Assembly (NCBI GenBank): GCA_035256745.1
Contig: DATEXQ010000056.1
Coordinates: 1 to 26,639 of the forward strand
Source: DATEXQ01 sp035256745
GTDB lineage: Bacteria > Patescibacteriota > Microgenomatia > UBA8517
DNA length: 26,639 nt
Reading direction: 5' to 3'
Shown: positions 12,734 to 21,256 of the stretch, one piece after another
How the letters are laid out: every line of letters starts with the position of its first letter
Position numbering within the stretch: position 1 is the stretch's first letter
Notes under the pieces: model-generated
Told to the model about the DNA's origin: nothing
Databases searched by the model: none
Seen by the model: the letters and a program-made list of their open reading frames with translations, nothing else
Made by a program: the position numbers and the translations under genes

Positions 12734-13646
12734 TTTTATTGCTGATGTTATTTGCCATATATTCGGTTAATTCATCTAATTCTGGGGATAATTTATTATC
12801 ATATGTAAAACCCGGCCCACGGTTAACTTCCAAAAGATATGCCTTATTCGTTCCTTTTTCGGTCATCAAATCCACCCCCGCAATTTGCATTTTTAATATT
12901 TTTACAGCATTAACTGCTATTTCTTCATAATTTCCGGGTAAATCTTCTTTCTTGAAAAACACTTCTTTTGCTCCTAATGCAACGTTATTTCTAAATTCGT
13001 TTTCTTTTTGTGCAATTTTTTCTTCCCATACTGCTACTTTTTCGCCTAAGACAAGTAATCTGTATTCGTGATCTTTTTCCACATATTCTTGGAACATGTA
13101 TTGATTTGTCCTCATTTCAGGATACAAATTCTTCAACTTTTCCAAATCCGATTCGTTCTTTATCAGAAAAACCCCCTTACCTCTTTGCGACTGAAGATCT
13201 TTTGCTACAAAGGGAACTCTCAGTTTTTCTTTCAACAATTCATATTTATTTATTCTTTTGGGATTGGAAAAATAAATTGTATGAGGAATCGGAATACCGG
13301 CAAAAAATAATTTTGTCAAAGAGGTCAGTTTATCTCCCATGGGACCTATCTGTTGCCAAGTTTTATCTATATATTTAACTCCCAAATTATCCCCTAGAAC
13401 TGAGATTGCTCCCACCAAACCCGAATAACATAACCCAACTCTTCTAAAGTATATTAGGTCGTATTCCCTGATGTTCTTGCCCTTTATTATTATCTCTTTC
13501 CTCTCTTTATCTAAATCAATCCAAATATCCAAATATCCCGAAGTTGATAGTTCAATATCTTTTTGGGATAACCTTTCGGACATCATTTTCTTGAAAATTA
13601 CCATTTTTTCACTGCCACCGCTGCTTAATACAAGTATTTTTTTCAT
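12723..13646 (-). CDS. ATP-grasp ligase (third gene of the cluster)
   Basis: This 307-residue RimK-type ATP-grasp protein has a preATP-grasp part that starts MKKILVLSSGG. The ATP-binding part has Lys149 in FVAKDLQSQRGKGVF, QEYVEKDHEYRLLV (186-199), FRNNVALGAKEVF (218-230), GVDLM (257-261) and LLEVNRGPGF (271-280, Glu273 and Asn275). Catalytic residues look intact. The ATG at 13646 lies four bases after the stop of the preceding gene; a TTG at 13658 is in frame but overlaps that gene and is less likely. Its 3' end overlaps the next ATP-grasp gene by 11 bases. It is probably a peptide or amino-acid ligase acting in sequence with its neighbours. Confidence 0.83.
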   Translation of the reverse strand: MKKILVLSSGGSEKMVIFKKMMSERLSQKDIELSTSGYLDIWIDLDKERKEIIIKGKNIREYDLIYFRRVGLCYSGLVGAISVLGDNLGVKYIDKTWQQIGPMGDKLTSLTKLFFAGIPIPHTIYFSNPKRINKYELLKEKLRVPFVAKDLQSQRGKGVFLIKNESDLEKLKNLYPEMRTNQYMFQEYVEKDHEYRLLVLGEKVAVWEEKIAQKENEFRNNVALGAKEVFFKKEDLPGNYEEIAVNAVKILKMQIAGVDLMTEKGTNKAYLLEVNRGPGFTYDNKLSPELDELTEYMANNISNKNGE

Positions 13647-13650
13647 AATA

Positions 13651-14982
13651 TTAGACAACTTCCGTTTCTGTTAATTTGGGGTCTACCAAAAAACCGATAA
13701 GGTCGCTTCTTCCCACTATCATTTTATAAGTTAAATTTTCTCTATTGGCAATTGTTGCTGTTGTTATAATTTTTCTTCCCGAAAGCCAAAAGGAAATATT
13801 TATAACAGGTCTTTTTTCAGATCCTAATGCACTTATCGACTTTTTATACCACAAAACCTCTCCTTTTTTATACAACCCCAAATCTTTAGCCAGCTGCCTA
13901 TCTATAGATGTTCCCCAAGCACCCGTATCTATCTTAGCCTGTACGTCAACTTTTTTCTTGTCAAAAGATAAAACCTTAACTATTTCCGTTGCTTTGATGG
14001 TCTTTATTCCTTCTTCGGCTGCAACTCTATCGGCAAATCTTTCCGCAAATAGGGCTTTGGCAATTTTTACCCCGTGTTCCGCATCTCTTACTTCCAAATC
14101 TTCAACCCTTTCCAAACGCTTTTTTAAGCCCCCCATATTTGCAAGTTGAATCTGTAGTCCCGGTTGGGCATTCATCTCCAAAACCATGGGACCTTTTTCC
14201 GGATGAAGAACAATATCGACACCCAAAAAACCCAAGCCCGAAGCCATCTGAGCTCTTGTTGCAGTTTCCAAACAAAGCGTCCAATTTGGGATTTTTATTC
14301 CATGAAGTTTCCTGTTTGTACCAGGTTTTAGATGTATTTGTTTTCCATGCCAAATTGCTTTAGTGGTTATTCCTGTTGCTATATCAACACCTACTCCTAT
14401 TGCCCCCTGGTGGAGATTTGCCCTTCCACCGGATTCTTTGGTGGGAAGTCTTAACATTGCCATGATAGGAATTTTGTTAAAAACAATAACTCTAATATCA
14501 GGAGTTCCTCTGTATGCATACTTTCTGAAAGCTTTATGACGTCCTATATATTCCTGAATAAAAGCAACATCTGGAACGTTCCCCATTGAATAAGCACCTT
14601 CTAAAATATCAAGGGTATGGAGTTTCAAATCATCAATCGTTACCCTATTTTTTTGAGTTGTCAGCCATACACCCGGTTCTAAATCTTTTTTGTTGGAATC
14701 TTTTTTAAAAGCACGCTTTTTAATAACTATTATTCCTTCGCCTCCCAAGCCCCGTGACGGCTTTAGAGCAAAGGAAGATGGCAGACTTGCCCAATCGAAA
14801 TTTATTACATCCTTTGGATCTCTGAATTTTTTATATATTTCTGGTGTTGGAACATTCACTATTTTTAAAACACGAGCTGTCTGAAGCTTGGAATCCGCAA
14901 TTTTCTTACCACGTCTTGTATTATATTTATAAGCGAAAAGCTGAGTTCTGGCATTTAAACCTAAAATATTTGAAACCTTCAT
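13651..14982 (-). CDS. ATP-grasp ligase fused to a retropepsin-like protease domain
   Basis: This 443-residue fusion has an N-terminal ATP-grasp domain (about 1-310) of the alpha-L-glutamate-ligase-like type. It shows FALKPSRGLGGEGIIVIKK (Lys74 and the glycine loop), QEYI (143-146), TPDIRVIVFN (160-169), RANLHQGAIGVGVD (187-200), LGVDIVL (253-259) and VLEMNAQPG (267-275). The C-terminal domain (about 328-436) resembles the retropepsin-like family annotated as ATP-dependent zinc protease: KIDTGAWGTSI with the DTGA active-site motif at 352-355, then IVGRSDLIGFLVDP near the end. In other bacteria these two activities are separate genes beside a 7TM_transglut protein. Here they form one polypeptide, and the 7TM gene is directly upstream (31-base gap). 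Ligase and peptidase in one chain suggests making and trimming the same peptide. Confidence 0.87.
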   Translation of the reverse strand: MKVSNILGLNARTQLFAYKYNTRRGKKIADSKLQTARVLKIVNVPTPEIYKKFRDPKDVINFDWASLPSSFALKPSRGLGGEGIIVIKKRAFKKDSNKKDLEPGVWLTTQKNRVTIDDLKLHTLDILEGAYSMGNVPDVAFIQEYIGRHKAFRKYAYRGTPDIRVIVFNKIPIMAMLRLPTKESGGRANLHQGAIGVGVDIATGITTKAIWHGKQIHLKPGTNRKLHGIKIPNWTLCLETATRAQMASGLGFLGVDIVLHPEKGPMVLEMNAQPGLQIQLANMGGLKKRLERVEDLEVRDAEHGVKIAKALFAERFADRVAAEEGIKTIKATEIVKVLSFDKKKVDVQAKIDTGAWGTSIDRQLAKDLGLYKKGEVLWYKKSISALGSEKRPVINISFWLSGRKIITTATIANRENLTYKMIVGRSDLIGFLVDPKLTETEVV

Positions 14983-15013
14983 AATATATATTTAATAAAA
15001 TATTTATATTTTC

Positions 15014-15907
15014 TTACCCGTTGATGAGTTTTCTGAATCTCCAAAATTCCAAGAATCGCAATCCCGCATATTTCCCCAAAAGGAAGTCGAAAACCGCAAC
15101 CGACAGAATTAGTATTTCGGGATTAAGAAGAGCAAATCTTTGCAGCGGTTCAAGTGTAAGAAACATATATGAAACAAGAGATAATATTAGTGTTTCTGTT
15201 GTTAAATTAATAGCTACTTTAGCGCTCTTTCCCAACTGAACCCGGGTAAAATCCTCTGCAAGTAAAACCAGTATAAGGACTGCAAAAATCGAAACATTCG
15301 TCAACTCCGGTCTTCTTATGATGGGTGCGGCAAATAAAACACCAAGAACAGCAAAAACAACAAAAAGTAATAAAAGCGCCATTCTGGGCAAATATTGAAG
15401 CTTAATCTTTACTTTTCTTAATATAAATCTGATTAAAATTGAAACTAAGATAATGATTAAAAATAGACCTATTCCTACAATAGGACCTGTTGCAACAAAT
15501 GTAACCGATAAAGCTGCGGGCAAAAATATACCAAAACCTCTTAGGCCTATTAAATGCCTGGCAGCTGCAATTATTGCTGCAACAACGGGAAGAAGCAGTA
15601 GAAGTACGATCGTATTGGCGGGAACCCCCGATTCTATAGCAGCCCTTATTGCGTATTTTATTGGATTTTTTGGCCATATTGGACCTAATTTTTGTTCTTC
15701 AAGTATTTTTTCCAAAGGTCCTAAAGTTTCTTGAGTTGGTTGGGTAATATCGCTTGTCGGAAGAACCGTTCCTTCGGGTGAGGGTGAAACTACAGGTTTG
15801 GGGGTAGAACTAATCACCAAGTCTTGAGCCTTTAATAGTCTGGTTCCCAATCCAAACGAAATAAGAGCTGTGGACACAAAAATAACCAGCAATAATGTGC
15901 TTCGCAT
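15014..15907 (-). CDS. 7TM_transglut-type membrane protein (first gene of the cluster)
   Basis: This 297-residue membrane protein has an N-terminal signal or anchor (1-26, ending near LLKAQ), a Pro/Ser/Thr-rich external linker (about 30-62) and then six to seven hydrophobic helices (about 98-285). The first helix region, ESGVPANTIVLLLLLPVVAA followed by ARHLIGLRGFGIFLPAAL, is the hallmark of the 7TM domain usually fused to an inactive transglutaminase. The transglutaminase part is absent here and replaced by the short linker. Such proteins occur next to RimK-like ligases and retropepsins and are thought to anchor or export their product. A TATAAT box ends eight bases before the ATG, so the operon mRNA may be leaderless. 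It heads the five-gene ligase operon. Confidence 0.82.
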   Translation of the reverse strand: MRSTLLLVIFVSTALISFGLGTRLLKAQDLVISSTPKPVVSPSPEGTVLPTSDITQPTQETLGPLEKILEEQKLGPIWPKNPIKYAIRAAIESGVPANTIVLLLLLPVVAAIIAAARHLIGLRGFGIFLPAALSVTFVATGPIVGIGLFLIIILVSILIRFILRKVKIKLQYLPRMALLLLFVVFAVLGVLFAAPIIRRPELTNVSIFAVLILVLLAEDFTRVQLGKSAKVAINLTTETLILSLVSYMFLTLEPLQRFALLNPEILILSVAVFDFLLGKYAGLRFLEFWRFRKLING

Positions 15908-15915
15908 ATACTCAT

Positions 15916-15945
15916 ATTATACTTTTTTTTACTCTGTAAAGTCCA
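15916..15945 (-). promoter_or_regulatory. Promoter of the ATP-grasp operon
   Basis: On the minus strand TGGACT (15945-15940), an 18-bp spacer and TATAAT (15921-15916) precede the 7TM gene. The -10 box ends eight bases before the ATG. Confidence 0.55.
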
Positions 15946-15985
15946 AAATTGTTAAGGTAATGTAAACAGGTATAATTCTTTCGAT

Positions 15986-16015
15986 TTGACTAATACAAAT
16001 AGCATAGCCTATAAT
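15986..16015 (+). promoter_or_regulatory. Promoter of the secreted protein gene at 16093
   Basis: TTGACT (15986-15991) and TATAAT (16010-16015) are separated by 18 bp. The leader of about 70 nt ends in AAAAGGAGG, a perfect Shine-Dalgarno sequence. Confidence 0.75.
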
Positions 16016-16092
16016 ATAGTAGTATCGATTCAAGCTAATCGCACATAATACATTTCAAAATTTCTAATAAAATTAGCCAAAAGGAGGCTAAA

Positions 16093-16638
16093 ATGAAAAA
16101 GGTGTTTGTATTCTTAATAATCTTGTTAGCTCTGGTTACTGTTTTTTTTGTTACCGAAACCAAAGCACAAGACGTTCAAATGTTACACCAAGTCTTTCTA
16201 CCTATTGTATCTAAACCTTCGGAGGCAATCTGGGTATTAAATCCGCAACTCGGAGATCCGCAGGGATGGCCGGGGTATTTGGGAGAAACTTACTCATATA
16301 CAATAGATTACCCATACCCTATTTGGTGGGGAACGAGAGTTGATCTTCCTGATTACTACTATATTTTAGTAGGTGATCAAGCTACCGTACCTCCAATTGG
16401 TAATGTGGGTGATGCATCCGGTGGATGTTATGGTATTTTGGTTACCGAAGACTGGTTGTGGTCACTAGAAAAAGGAAATCTCATATATATTCCTACCGGA
16501 TATGCAGTGGAATACTGGATGCTGGTTAATCCTTCCTTGGCTGATCCACTTATCTGGGCAGCACAAGTCCGGGAACTAGTGATGCAGAAAATGAACTGCA
16601 CAGATCCTGACATTGGATTATATTACACACCACGATAA
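16093..16638 (+). CDS. Secreted protein of unknown function (181 residues)
   Basis: A classical signal peptide (MKKVFVFLIILLALVTVFFV) has a likely cleavage site after TKA at residue 25. The mature start contains LHQVFLPIVSK, resembling the short xVxLPIVxK segment seen near the N-termini of many secreted proteins of CPR and Chloroflexi. The rest is aromatic-rich (many Trp and Tyr) with two Cys that could pair (in SGGCYG and MNCTDP). I do not recognise a domain. Expression looks strong: a good promoter and the motif AAAAGGAGG before the ATG. It is convergent with the following cysteine-rich protein gene, and a long hairpin separates them. Confidence 0.8.
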   Translation: MKKVFVFLIILLALVTVFFVTETKAQDVQMLHQVFLPIVSKPSEAIWVLNPQLGDPQGWPGYLGETYSYTIDYPYPIWWGTRVDLPDYYYILVGDQATVPPIGNVGDASGGCYGILVTEDWLWSLEKGNLIYIPTGYAVEYWMLVNPSLADPLIWAAQVRELVMQKMNCTDPDIGLYYTPR

Positions 16639-16651
16639 ATGGAGCCTTTAA

Positions 16652-16689
16652 GCTGGCCTTGACTTAAATTTTAAAAAGTTGAGGCCAGC
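16652..16689 (+). terminator. Hairpin terminator between convergent genes
   Basis: A 14-bp stem (16652-16665 with 16676-16689, two G-U pairs) closes a loop of ten A/T bases. The following tract ACATTTCTTTA is only moderately T-rich. The position between two gene ends supports a terminator role. Confidence 0.6.
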
Positions 16690-16698
16690 AACATTTCT

Positions 16699-18828
16699 TT
16701 ATGGAGCTACTTCTTTCCAAAGAATACTACTTTTACCAAAAACTGAGGGAATTTGCATAATTTGTGCAGGACTATAGATAATTTTTTCCGCTGGTATAGT
16801 ATTATTCACCATATCTCTTTGTAATATAATCGCACTTCCACCTTGACCGATATTCCAACCTACAATAGAACCATTAACTGTTAACTGTAAATCGTTTGGA
16901 GGAGTTTGAGCATACGACCCTGTCTGAAAAGTTTTATCGGTAACATAAACTCCATCCAATTGTCCTACACTTCCCGCTAATGCTATATCATCTCCAGCAA
17001 TAACCATAAATAATTGTTTACCTTTATTTATATTTACATTTCTAGATATAGCAACATCGCCACTTTCTACAAATATAATTACTTTTCTATTTGCTGACCA
17101 ATTGGTTCCTATATCTGTATTTCCATCAATCGTTAAGCCATTCATTGCTTTATACCAATAGTACTCACCACTAGCTGGCCATCGATATCCTCCACTCCTC
17201 AAAGCATTATTATCAATACTTCCTGTCAGCGTTGGAAAATTCGCATATTCTGATTCAACTTTGTCTTTAAAATAACTATAATCATAAATACTTCCATTGT
17301 AATCAGCAATTGCATTCCATTTTTTATCGGAAATAAGATCAGCATCAATTCCTATACTTGCCCCAAAAGGAACTCCCGGAAATCCACCAGCATCGTGTAT
17401 ATCAAAATAAGTTAAGTAAATCCCTGAATCGATATCTCCTTTAGAAAACACATCCGCATTATCTACTTGCCACCAGGCAGGTGGGTTTGTAATAACAATT
17501 GGTGTTTGCGTGGAACATCTTACTTGACCCGACATAAAAACGTTGGCTGTTAAGGTTGTAGAAGAACCAATTGCACCGGTTGCTGTAAAAATGCCTTGAT
17601 ATGGGGCGTTAATATCTACGACACTATCTGGATCCAAAACGGGTCCATTAGAAGAATTAATTGAAACTTGCCCTACAGATCCAAAATGAACAGCTGGGAA
17701 AGCCGTAAAAGTTTGACTACTACCAAAAGGCATTTCGTACGGATTTCCGCTTGGAGAAATAGATACTGTACAATAATCGTCAATTAAAAAATGTAAATCA
17801 TAAAGCATTTCTTGTGTTAGGTTGCAGGTTACAGTACTTCCGAAAGATGAAAGAGTACATGTACCATCCGTTGCTGCTGTACTTCCGATTGATCTTAATT
17901 CATAACCTGCCGGAAGGGTAAGAGTTAGAGTATACGTACCCAATGCCGGAAGAATAGCTGTATAATAAGGGGCTGTTCCCCCACTATTACAGGCTGTATG
18001 ATGATCAATTGATCCACTCCCGGCTCCTGAATAATTTATTAAAAGACCTCTAAGTTCCTTTGTTACGCCAGTACAATCTGGTGGTATATTGTCAAGATCT
18101 TCTACAAAATTAGCTGGACCGTCTTCAAATAATCGGTTATGATTTGCATCATAGTGTATTCTTCCTATAAGTGTAGGGACAGGATCAGCAACGCAAGTTT
18201 CATCAGGATTACATTCTCCTTCCCAACCTGAACATGTATTCCATCTCCACCTATTCCTTTCATCGGCTGCACAACAAGTATCAACATAAGCACATCCACC
18301 ACAATCACCAACATGCCATCCCCAATAATCACATTCACAATTCTTTGTTCCTTCACACTCAATCCCGCAAACAGGATCGGTACAAGTATCCCCTTCGCAT
18401 GTATCAGATGCACAACTGCAATTCGGAGTGCACCCTCCACAACTCTTAGTCCCGGCACACCATCCTCCACAACCATCACTACAAAAGTATCCTACACATG
18501 TGTTAGCTGCACAACTGCAGTTTCGAATACAACCAGCATCCCAGCTACAATTATCTACAACTACATACCAATCTACATCATAAGGATTTGAATGGGCTAT
18601 ACATTCATCAGTTTTGTCAGAAACGCAATGACCAGAGTCAGGAAAGTGACTACACTGTATTGTATAATGATCGTAAGCAGTACAAACTGGAGGGCAAAGA
18701 CCACTAGGGCAACAAATGTCTAACTGACATGAAAAAACTCCTTGACAGGTTGCATATATTTGTCTTGAAAATAAAAACAATAAAAATACGGAAATAAATA
18801 TTGTGGTTATAGTTTTAGCGATTCTCAT
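16699..18828 (-). CDS. Large cysteine-rich secreted surface protein
   Basis: This 709-residue exported protein has a signal peptide (1-26, cleavage near IYA). Residues 28-212 hold over 30 cysteines. They include two repeats of about 33 residues with the pattern NCSCA..TC.G..C.D..CG..C.GTK.C (starting near 103 and 136), reminiscent of EGF- or granulin-like disulfide modules. Next is an Sdr/Cna-B-like segment (IGRIHYDANHNRLFEDG, about 221-237), then Ig-like beta stretches. From about 452 a WWQVDNADVFSKGDI segment starts a C-terminal domain of about 250 residues that I associate with CPR surface proteins. No sortase motif or C-terminal anchor is seen. It overlaps the upstream gene by 14 bases, so the two form an operon. 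The role is probably adhesion or surface layer. Confidence 0.8.
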   Translation of the reverse strand: MRIAKTITTIFISVFLLFLFSRQIYATCQGVFSCQLDICCPSGLCPPVCTAYDHYTIQCSHFPDSGHCVSDKTDECIAHSNPYDVDWYVVVDNCSWDAGCIRNCSCAANTCVGYFCSDGCGGWCAGTKSCGGCTPNCSCASDTCEGDTCTDPVCGIECEGTKNCECDYWGWHVGDCGGCAYVDTCCAADERNRWRWNTCSGWEGECNPDETCVADPVPTLIGRIHYDANHNRLFEDGPANFVEDLDNIPPDCTGVTKELRGLLINYSGAGSGSIDHHTACNSGGTAPYYTAILPALGTYTLTLTLPAGYELRSIGSTAATDGTCTLSSFGSTVTCNLTQEMLYDLHFLIDDYCTVSISPSGNPYEMPFGSSQTFTAFPAVHFGSVGQVSINSSNGPVLDPDSVVDINAPYQGIFTATGAIGSSTTLTANVFMSGQVRCSTQTPIVITNPPAWWQVDNADVFSKGDIDSGIYLTYFDIHDAGGFPGVPFGASIGIDADLISDKKWNAIADYNGSIYDYSYFKDKVESEYANFPTLTGSIDNNALRSGGYRWPASGEYYWYKAMNGLTIDGNTDIGTNWSANRKVIIFVESGDVAISRNVNINKGKQLFMVIAGDDIALAGSVGQLDGVYVTDKTFQTGSYAQTPPNDLQLTVNGSIVGWNIGQGGSAIILQRDMVNNTIPAEKIIYSPAQIMQIPSVFGKSSILWKEVAP

Positions 18829-19354
18829 ATATCAGACCCAAACTAGCCAAATTATTAAAAAATTGTTTCAAATTATTGTCTGTTTCAGTCATGGATTTGC
18901 CTTTAAAAAGATTGTATGAAACTAATACGACTACCCCTCCAACCATATTTCCATCTATCTTTGAATCATTAGGAAAATTTAAATTAACACTTGCCAGCTG
19001 TTTTTCCTCGTTATAAGAAATACTATATGTATACAAGACTTCTTGACTAGAATCAGTTACTTCAAAGCTTTGATTTTCGTCGCTAATAGAATATTCCACT
19101 TTCCCGGCTAGACTTGGTTTGCTACCTTCAGACGCACCATAAACTGTAAATCTGCCATTTTCGCAGTTTCCTATGGTATTAATAAAATTTTGCCATTTTC
19201 TTTTATTTTCTATCCTAAGTGTAAAATTTTTAGAAAGTGATTTTATTTCCGTAATACAACCTCTAGTTTTCCAAAAATATATTGCTAAAAGAGATACTGA
19301 GGCAATAAAAACTACTGCAAATATCAAAACAACTATTCTTCTAAAAGGCAGCAT
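18815..19354 (-). CDS. Membrane-anchored protein of unknown function (179 residues)
   Basis: A single N-terminal anchor (about residues 7-28, IVVLIFAVVFIASVSLLAIYF) is followed by an external domain of about 150 residues with beta-strand character (GRFTVYGASEG, KVEYSISDENQSFEV, YTYSISYNEEK). Two Cys (33 and 63) could form a disulfide. I do not recognise the family; in size and topology it resembles pilin-like or accessory export proteins, but there is no type IV pilin cleavage motif. Its last 14 bases overlap the start of the large cysteine-rich protein, so the two are translationally linked and may act together at the surface. The start has no Shine-Dalgarno sequence; TAATAT lies six bases before the ATG. 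Confidence 0.72.
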   Translation of the reverse strand: MLPFRRIVVLIFAVVFIASVSLLAIYFWKTRGCITEIKSLSKNFTLRIENKRKWQNFINTIGNCENGRFTVYGASEGSKPSLAGKVEYSISDENQSFEVTDSSQEVLYTYSISYNEEKQLASVNLNFPNDSKIDGNMVGGVVVLVSYNLFKGKSMTETDNNLKQFFNNLASLGLIYENR

Positions 19355-19394
19355 AACTTAATATTAGTAGGTTCTTTAGAATAATTCAAGAAGT

Positions 19395-21218
19395 TTATCT
19401 GCTAAATACTACCGAACAGGTGTTTGTGGGACTTGTATACGAATCATCATAATTCAAAGCTGGATAAATATTGCTATAGAAATATAATGTACTGTCAGGA
19501 ATTGATCCACTATTGCATAAATCTTCCAATATTGGACCTGTCATATCAAATTCACTCCTTCTGGCATTTATTGATGTTGTTTGATAAAAATAGCTAGCAC
19601 CAAAAAAGTATCTTAAAAAATGTGTAATAGTTCCTCCGACGGGACGTGGTTCTCTCACAGGTAAAAAATCCGGCTGACTGAAATATAATGTAAGAAACGA
19701 CCCGTTCCTTTCTGAAGTTACTTCTCTATGTGTGAAATCCATAAAATGCTCAAAAATTGGAACCCAGCTAGTATTTTCAGACAAAACTGCTTTAATAATT
19801 AATGTTTCGTTGGCTGCATCAAATTCTACCCTATTTCTATCGGCTAATTCTATGGGTAGAGATAAATTGTTTGCTCTAGTATCTTGTAGTGTTTCCAAAA
19901 ATCTTTGCATAATATAATCACTTATCTGTGTCCTTTCATTTCTCGTTAAGGAGATAAATTCCATTGCATGGAAACCTGGTATCTCATCCAGCCAATTCTT
20001 TATTCCGTAAGGTAGCGAACCAGCATTTTGGTGATTAAACCCCCACCATCTCATAGCTAAAGCTCGATTGAAAGCACGAGCTAAACGTGCCTGAGCATCG
20101 GAAGCAGGGTAACTTTCATTTAATTTAAACCAACCTCCGTCTTTTTCTACTACTCCTTGATCTGTTAATAATAGAAGTGGAACTCCCCCTTCATATTCAG
20201 TATAAATAGCATGCTCGATTTTTCTTGTTTCTAGGTTTTGGGCAAGAAGGACTATTCCTTCGGGATTTTGAAATAAAGCATAGCTTTGTCCGGCTTCATT
20301 TCTAAGGATTTTATAAGCCGATAATTCAACATTAAGTGAATAATCATCCGGGTTTGGAACTCCAATATCAGCAAAAAGTTGTTCATCGCTTCTTTGATTG
20401 ACATAATTCCAATCATACGCCTCCTGAGTTGGAGTTCCTGTTGGTTCGAGCGTAAGGGTTTGTATACGCTCAAGTATAGCCGTGGAAGTTGGAGTTTCAG
20501 GTTGAAAAGGGGTGGAAGTTGACATATTGAACATTTCTGTTGATAAAGGCATCGTATCAGGTGTGACAACAGAAGTAGCCGGTACTACACTGCATGCTCC
20601 CGTCAGAAAAGCTATTCCTCCAACTTTAATTACATCTTTGTATTTTTTATAGGCTTTTGATTTCTTTTCCCGAGGAATTTCGTAAACAAGCGGAGCGGGT
20701 GCAAGAAAACCAGAACTTCTCGATACTTTTTTATCCGTTCTTATTGCTTCCCTTGCTGCTGTCCTAGCTTCATTATTAGCCTTTTGCCTTTCTCTTCGCA
20801 AACCCGGTGTATCCTGAAAAGTAATCTCGGGTAAAGGTTCTAAACCACTATCGATTCTATCAAGTATACTCTCGGCAGTATCTAACGAAATAAATCCTTG
20901 TACTGAAGCATCATATATACTATTTCTTCTAAGCTTTGAGGCTATAACTCTTACTTCACCAGCTCTTTGAGGACTATTGGTTGATATTGTAGGAAGTTGA
21001 ATTGACACGTCTTCATCACTAGATATAGTTTTTCCTGCTACAACTACAGAGTGCTTTTGTAGAAATTTTAGAAGATTTCCGTTTTTAACAGAATTTATGT
21101 TAATAGTCTGTTTTTTAGCCCAATTTACTTGCTGTCTGACTTCTTGAGGATTTTGATTACTTAATTCTCTGCGGTCAGGAAATATACTCTCGGTCAAATT
21201 GTCTATTTCACTAGTCAT
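19395..21218 (-). CDS. Large protein with internal membrane segment, unknown function
   Basis: This 607-residue protein shows an unusual layout. A hydrophilic N-terminal part of about 190 residues, without signal peptide, contains a Lys/Arg-rich stretch (REKKSKAYKKYKDVIK). It is followed by one hydrophobic segment (about 196-216, VGGIAFLTGACSVVPATSVV), a Pro/Thr-rich linker (about 217-265) and a C-terminal domain of about 340 residues. By the positive-inside rule the N-terminus is cytoplasmic and the large domain external. LTGAC looks like a lipobox but is internal and out of place. The C-terminal domain has the segments MRWWGFNHQNAGSLPYG and DFTHREVTSERNGSFL. HEXXH is absent, and I see no known enzyme motif. 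Two promoter-like elements lie upstream, one inside an inverted repeat. Confidence 0.75.
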   Translation of the reverse strand: MTSEIDNLTESIFPDRRELSNQNPQEVRQQVNWAKKQTININSVKNGNLLKFLQKHSVVVAGKTISSDEDVSIQLPTISTNSPQRAGEVRVIASKLRRNSIYDASVQGFISLDTAESILDRIDSGLEPLPEITFQDTPGLRRERQKANNEARTAAREAIRTDKKVSRSSGFLAPAPLVYEIPREKKSKAYKKYKDVIKVGGIAFLTGACSVVPATSVVTPDTMPLSTEMFNMSTSTPFQPETPTSTAILERIQTLTLEPTGTPTQEAYDWNYVNQRSDEQLFADIGVPNPDDYSLNVELSAYKILRNEAGQSYALFQNPEGIVLLAQNLETRKIEHAIYTEYEGGVPLLLLTDQGVVEKDGGWFKLNESYPASDAQARLARAFNRALAMRWWGFNHQNAGSLPYGIKNWLDEIPGFHAMEFISLTRNERTQISDYIMQRFLETLQDTRANNLSLPIELADRNRVEFDAANETLIIKAVLSENTSWVPIFEHFMDFTHREVTSERNGSFLTLYFSQPDFLPVREPRPVGGTITHFLRYFFGASYFYQTTSINARRSEFDMTGPILEDLCNSGSIPDSTLYFYSNIYPALNYDDSYTSPTNTCSVVFSR

Positions 21219-21226
21219 TTTACTTG

Positions 21227-21232
21227 ATTATA
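21227..21232 (-). promoter_or_regulatory. Proximal -10 box of the 607-residue protein gene
   Basis: TATAAT on the minus strand ends eight bases before the ATG at 21218, the spacing of the leaderless class in this window. No -35 box or TGN extension is present, so it may be secondary to the distal promoter. Confidence 0.4.
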
Positions 21233-21256
21233 TTAGAAAACATCAACTACTATTTA

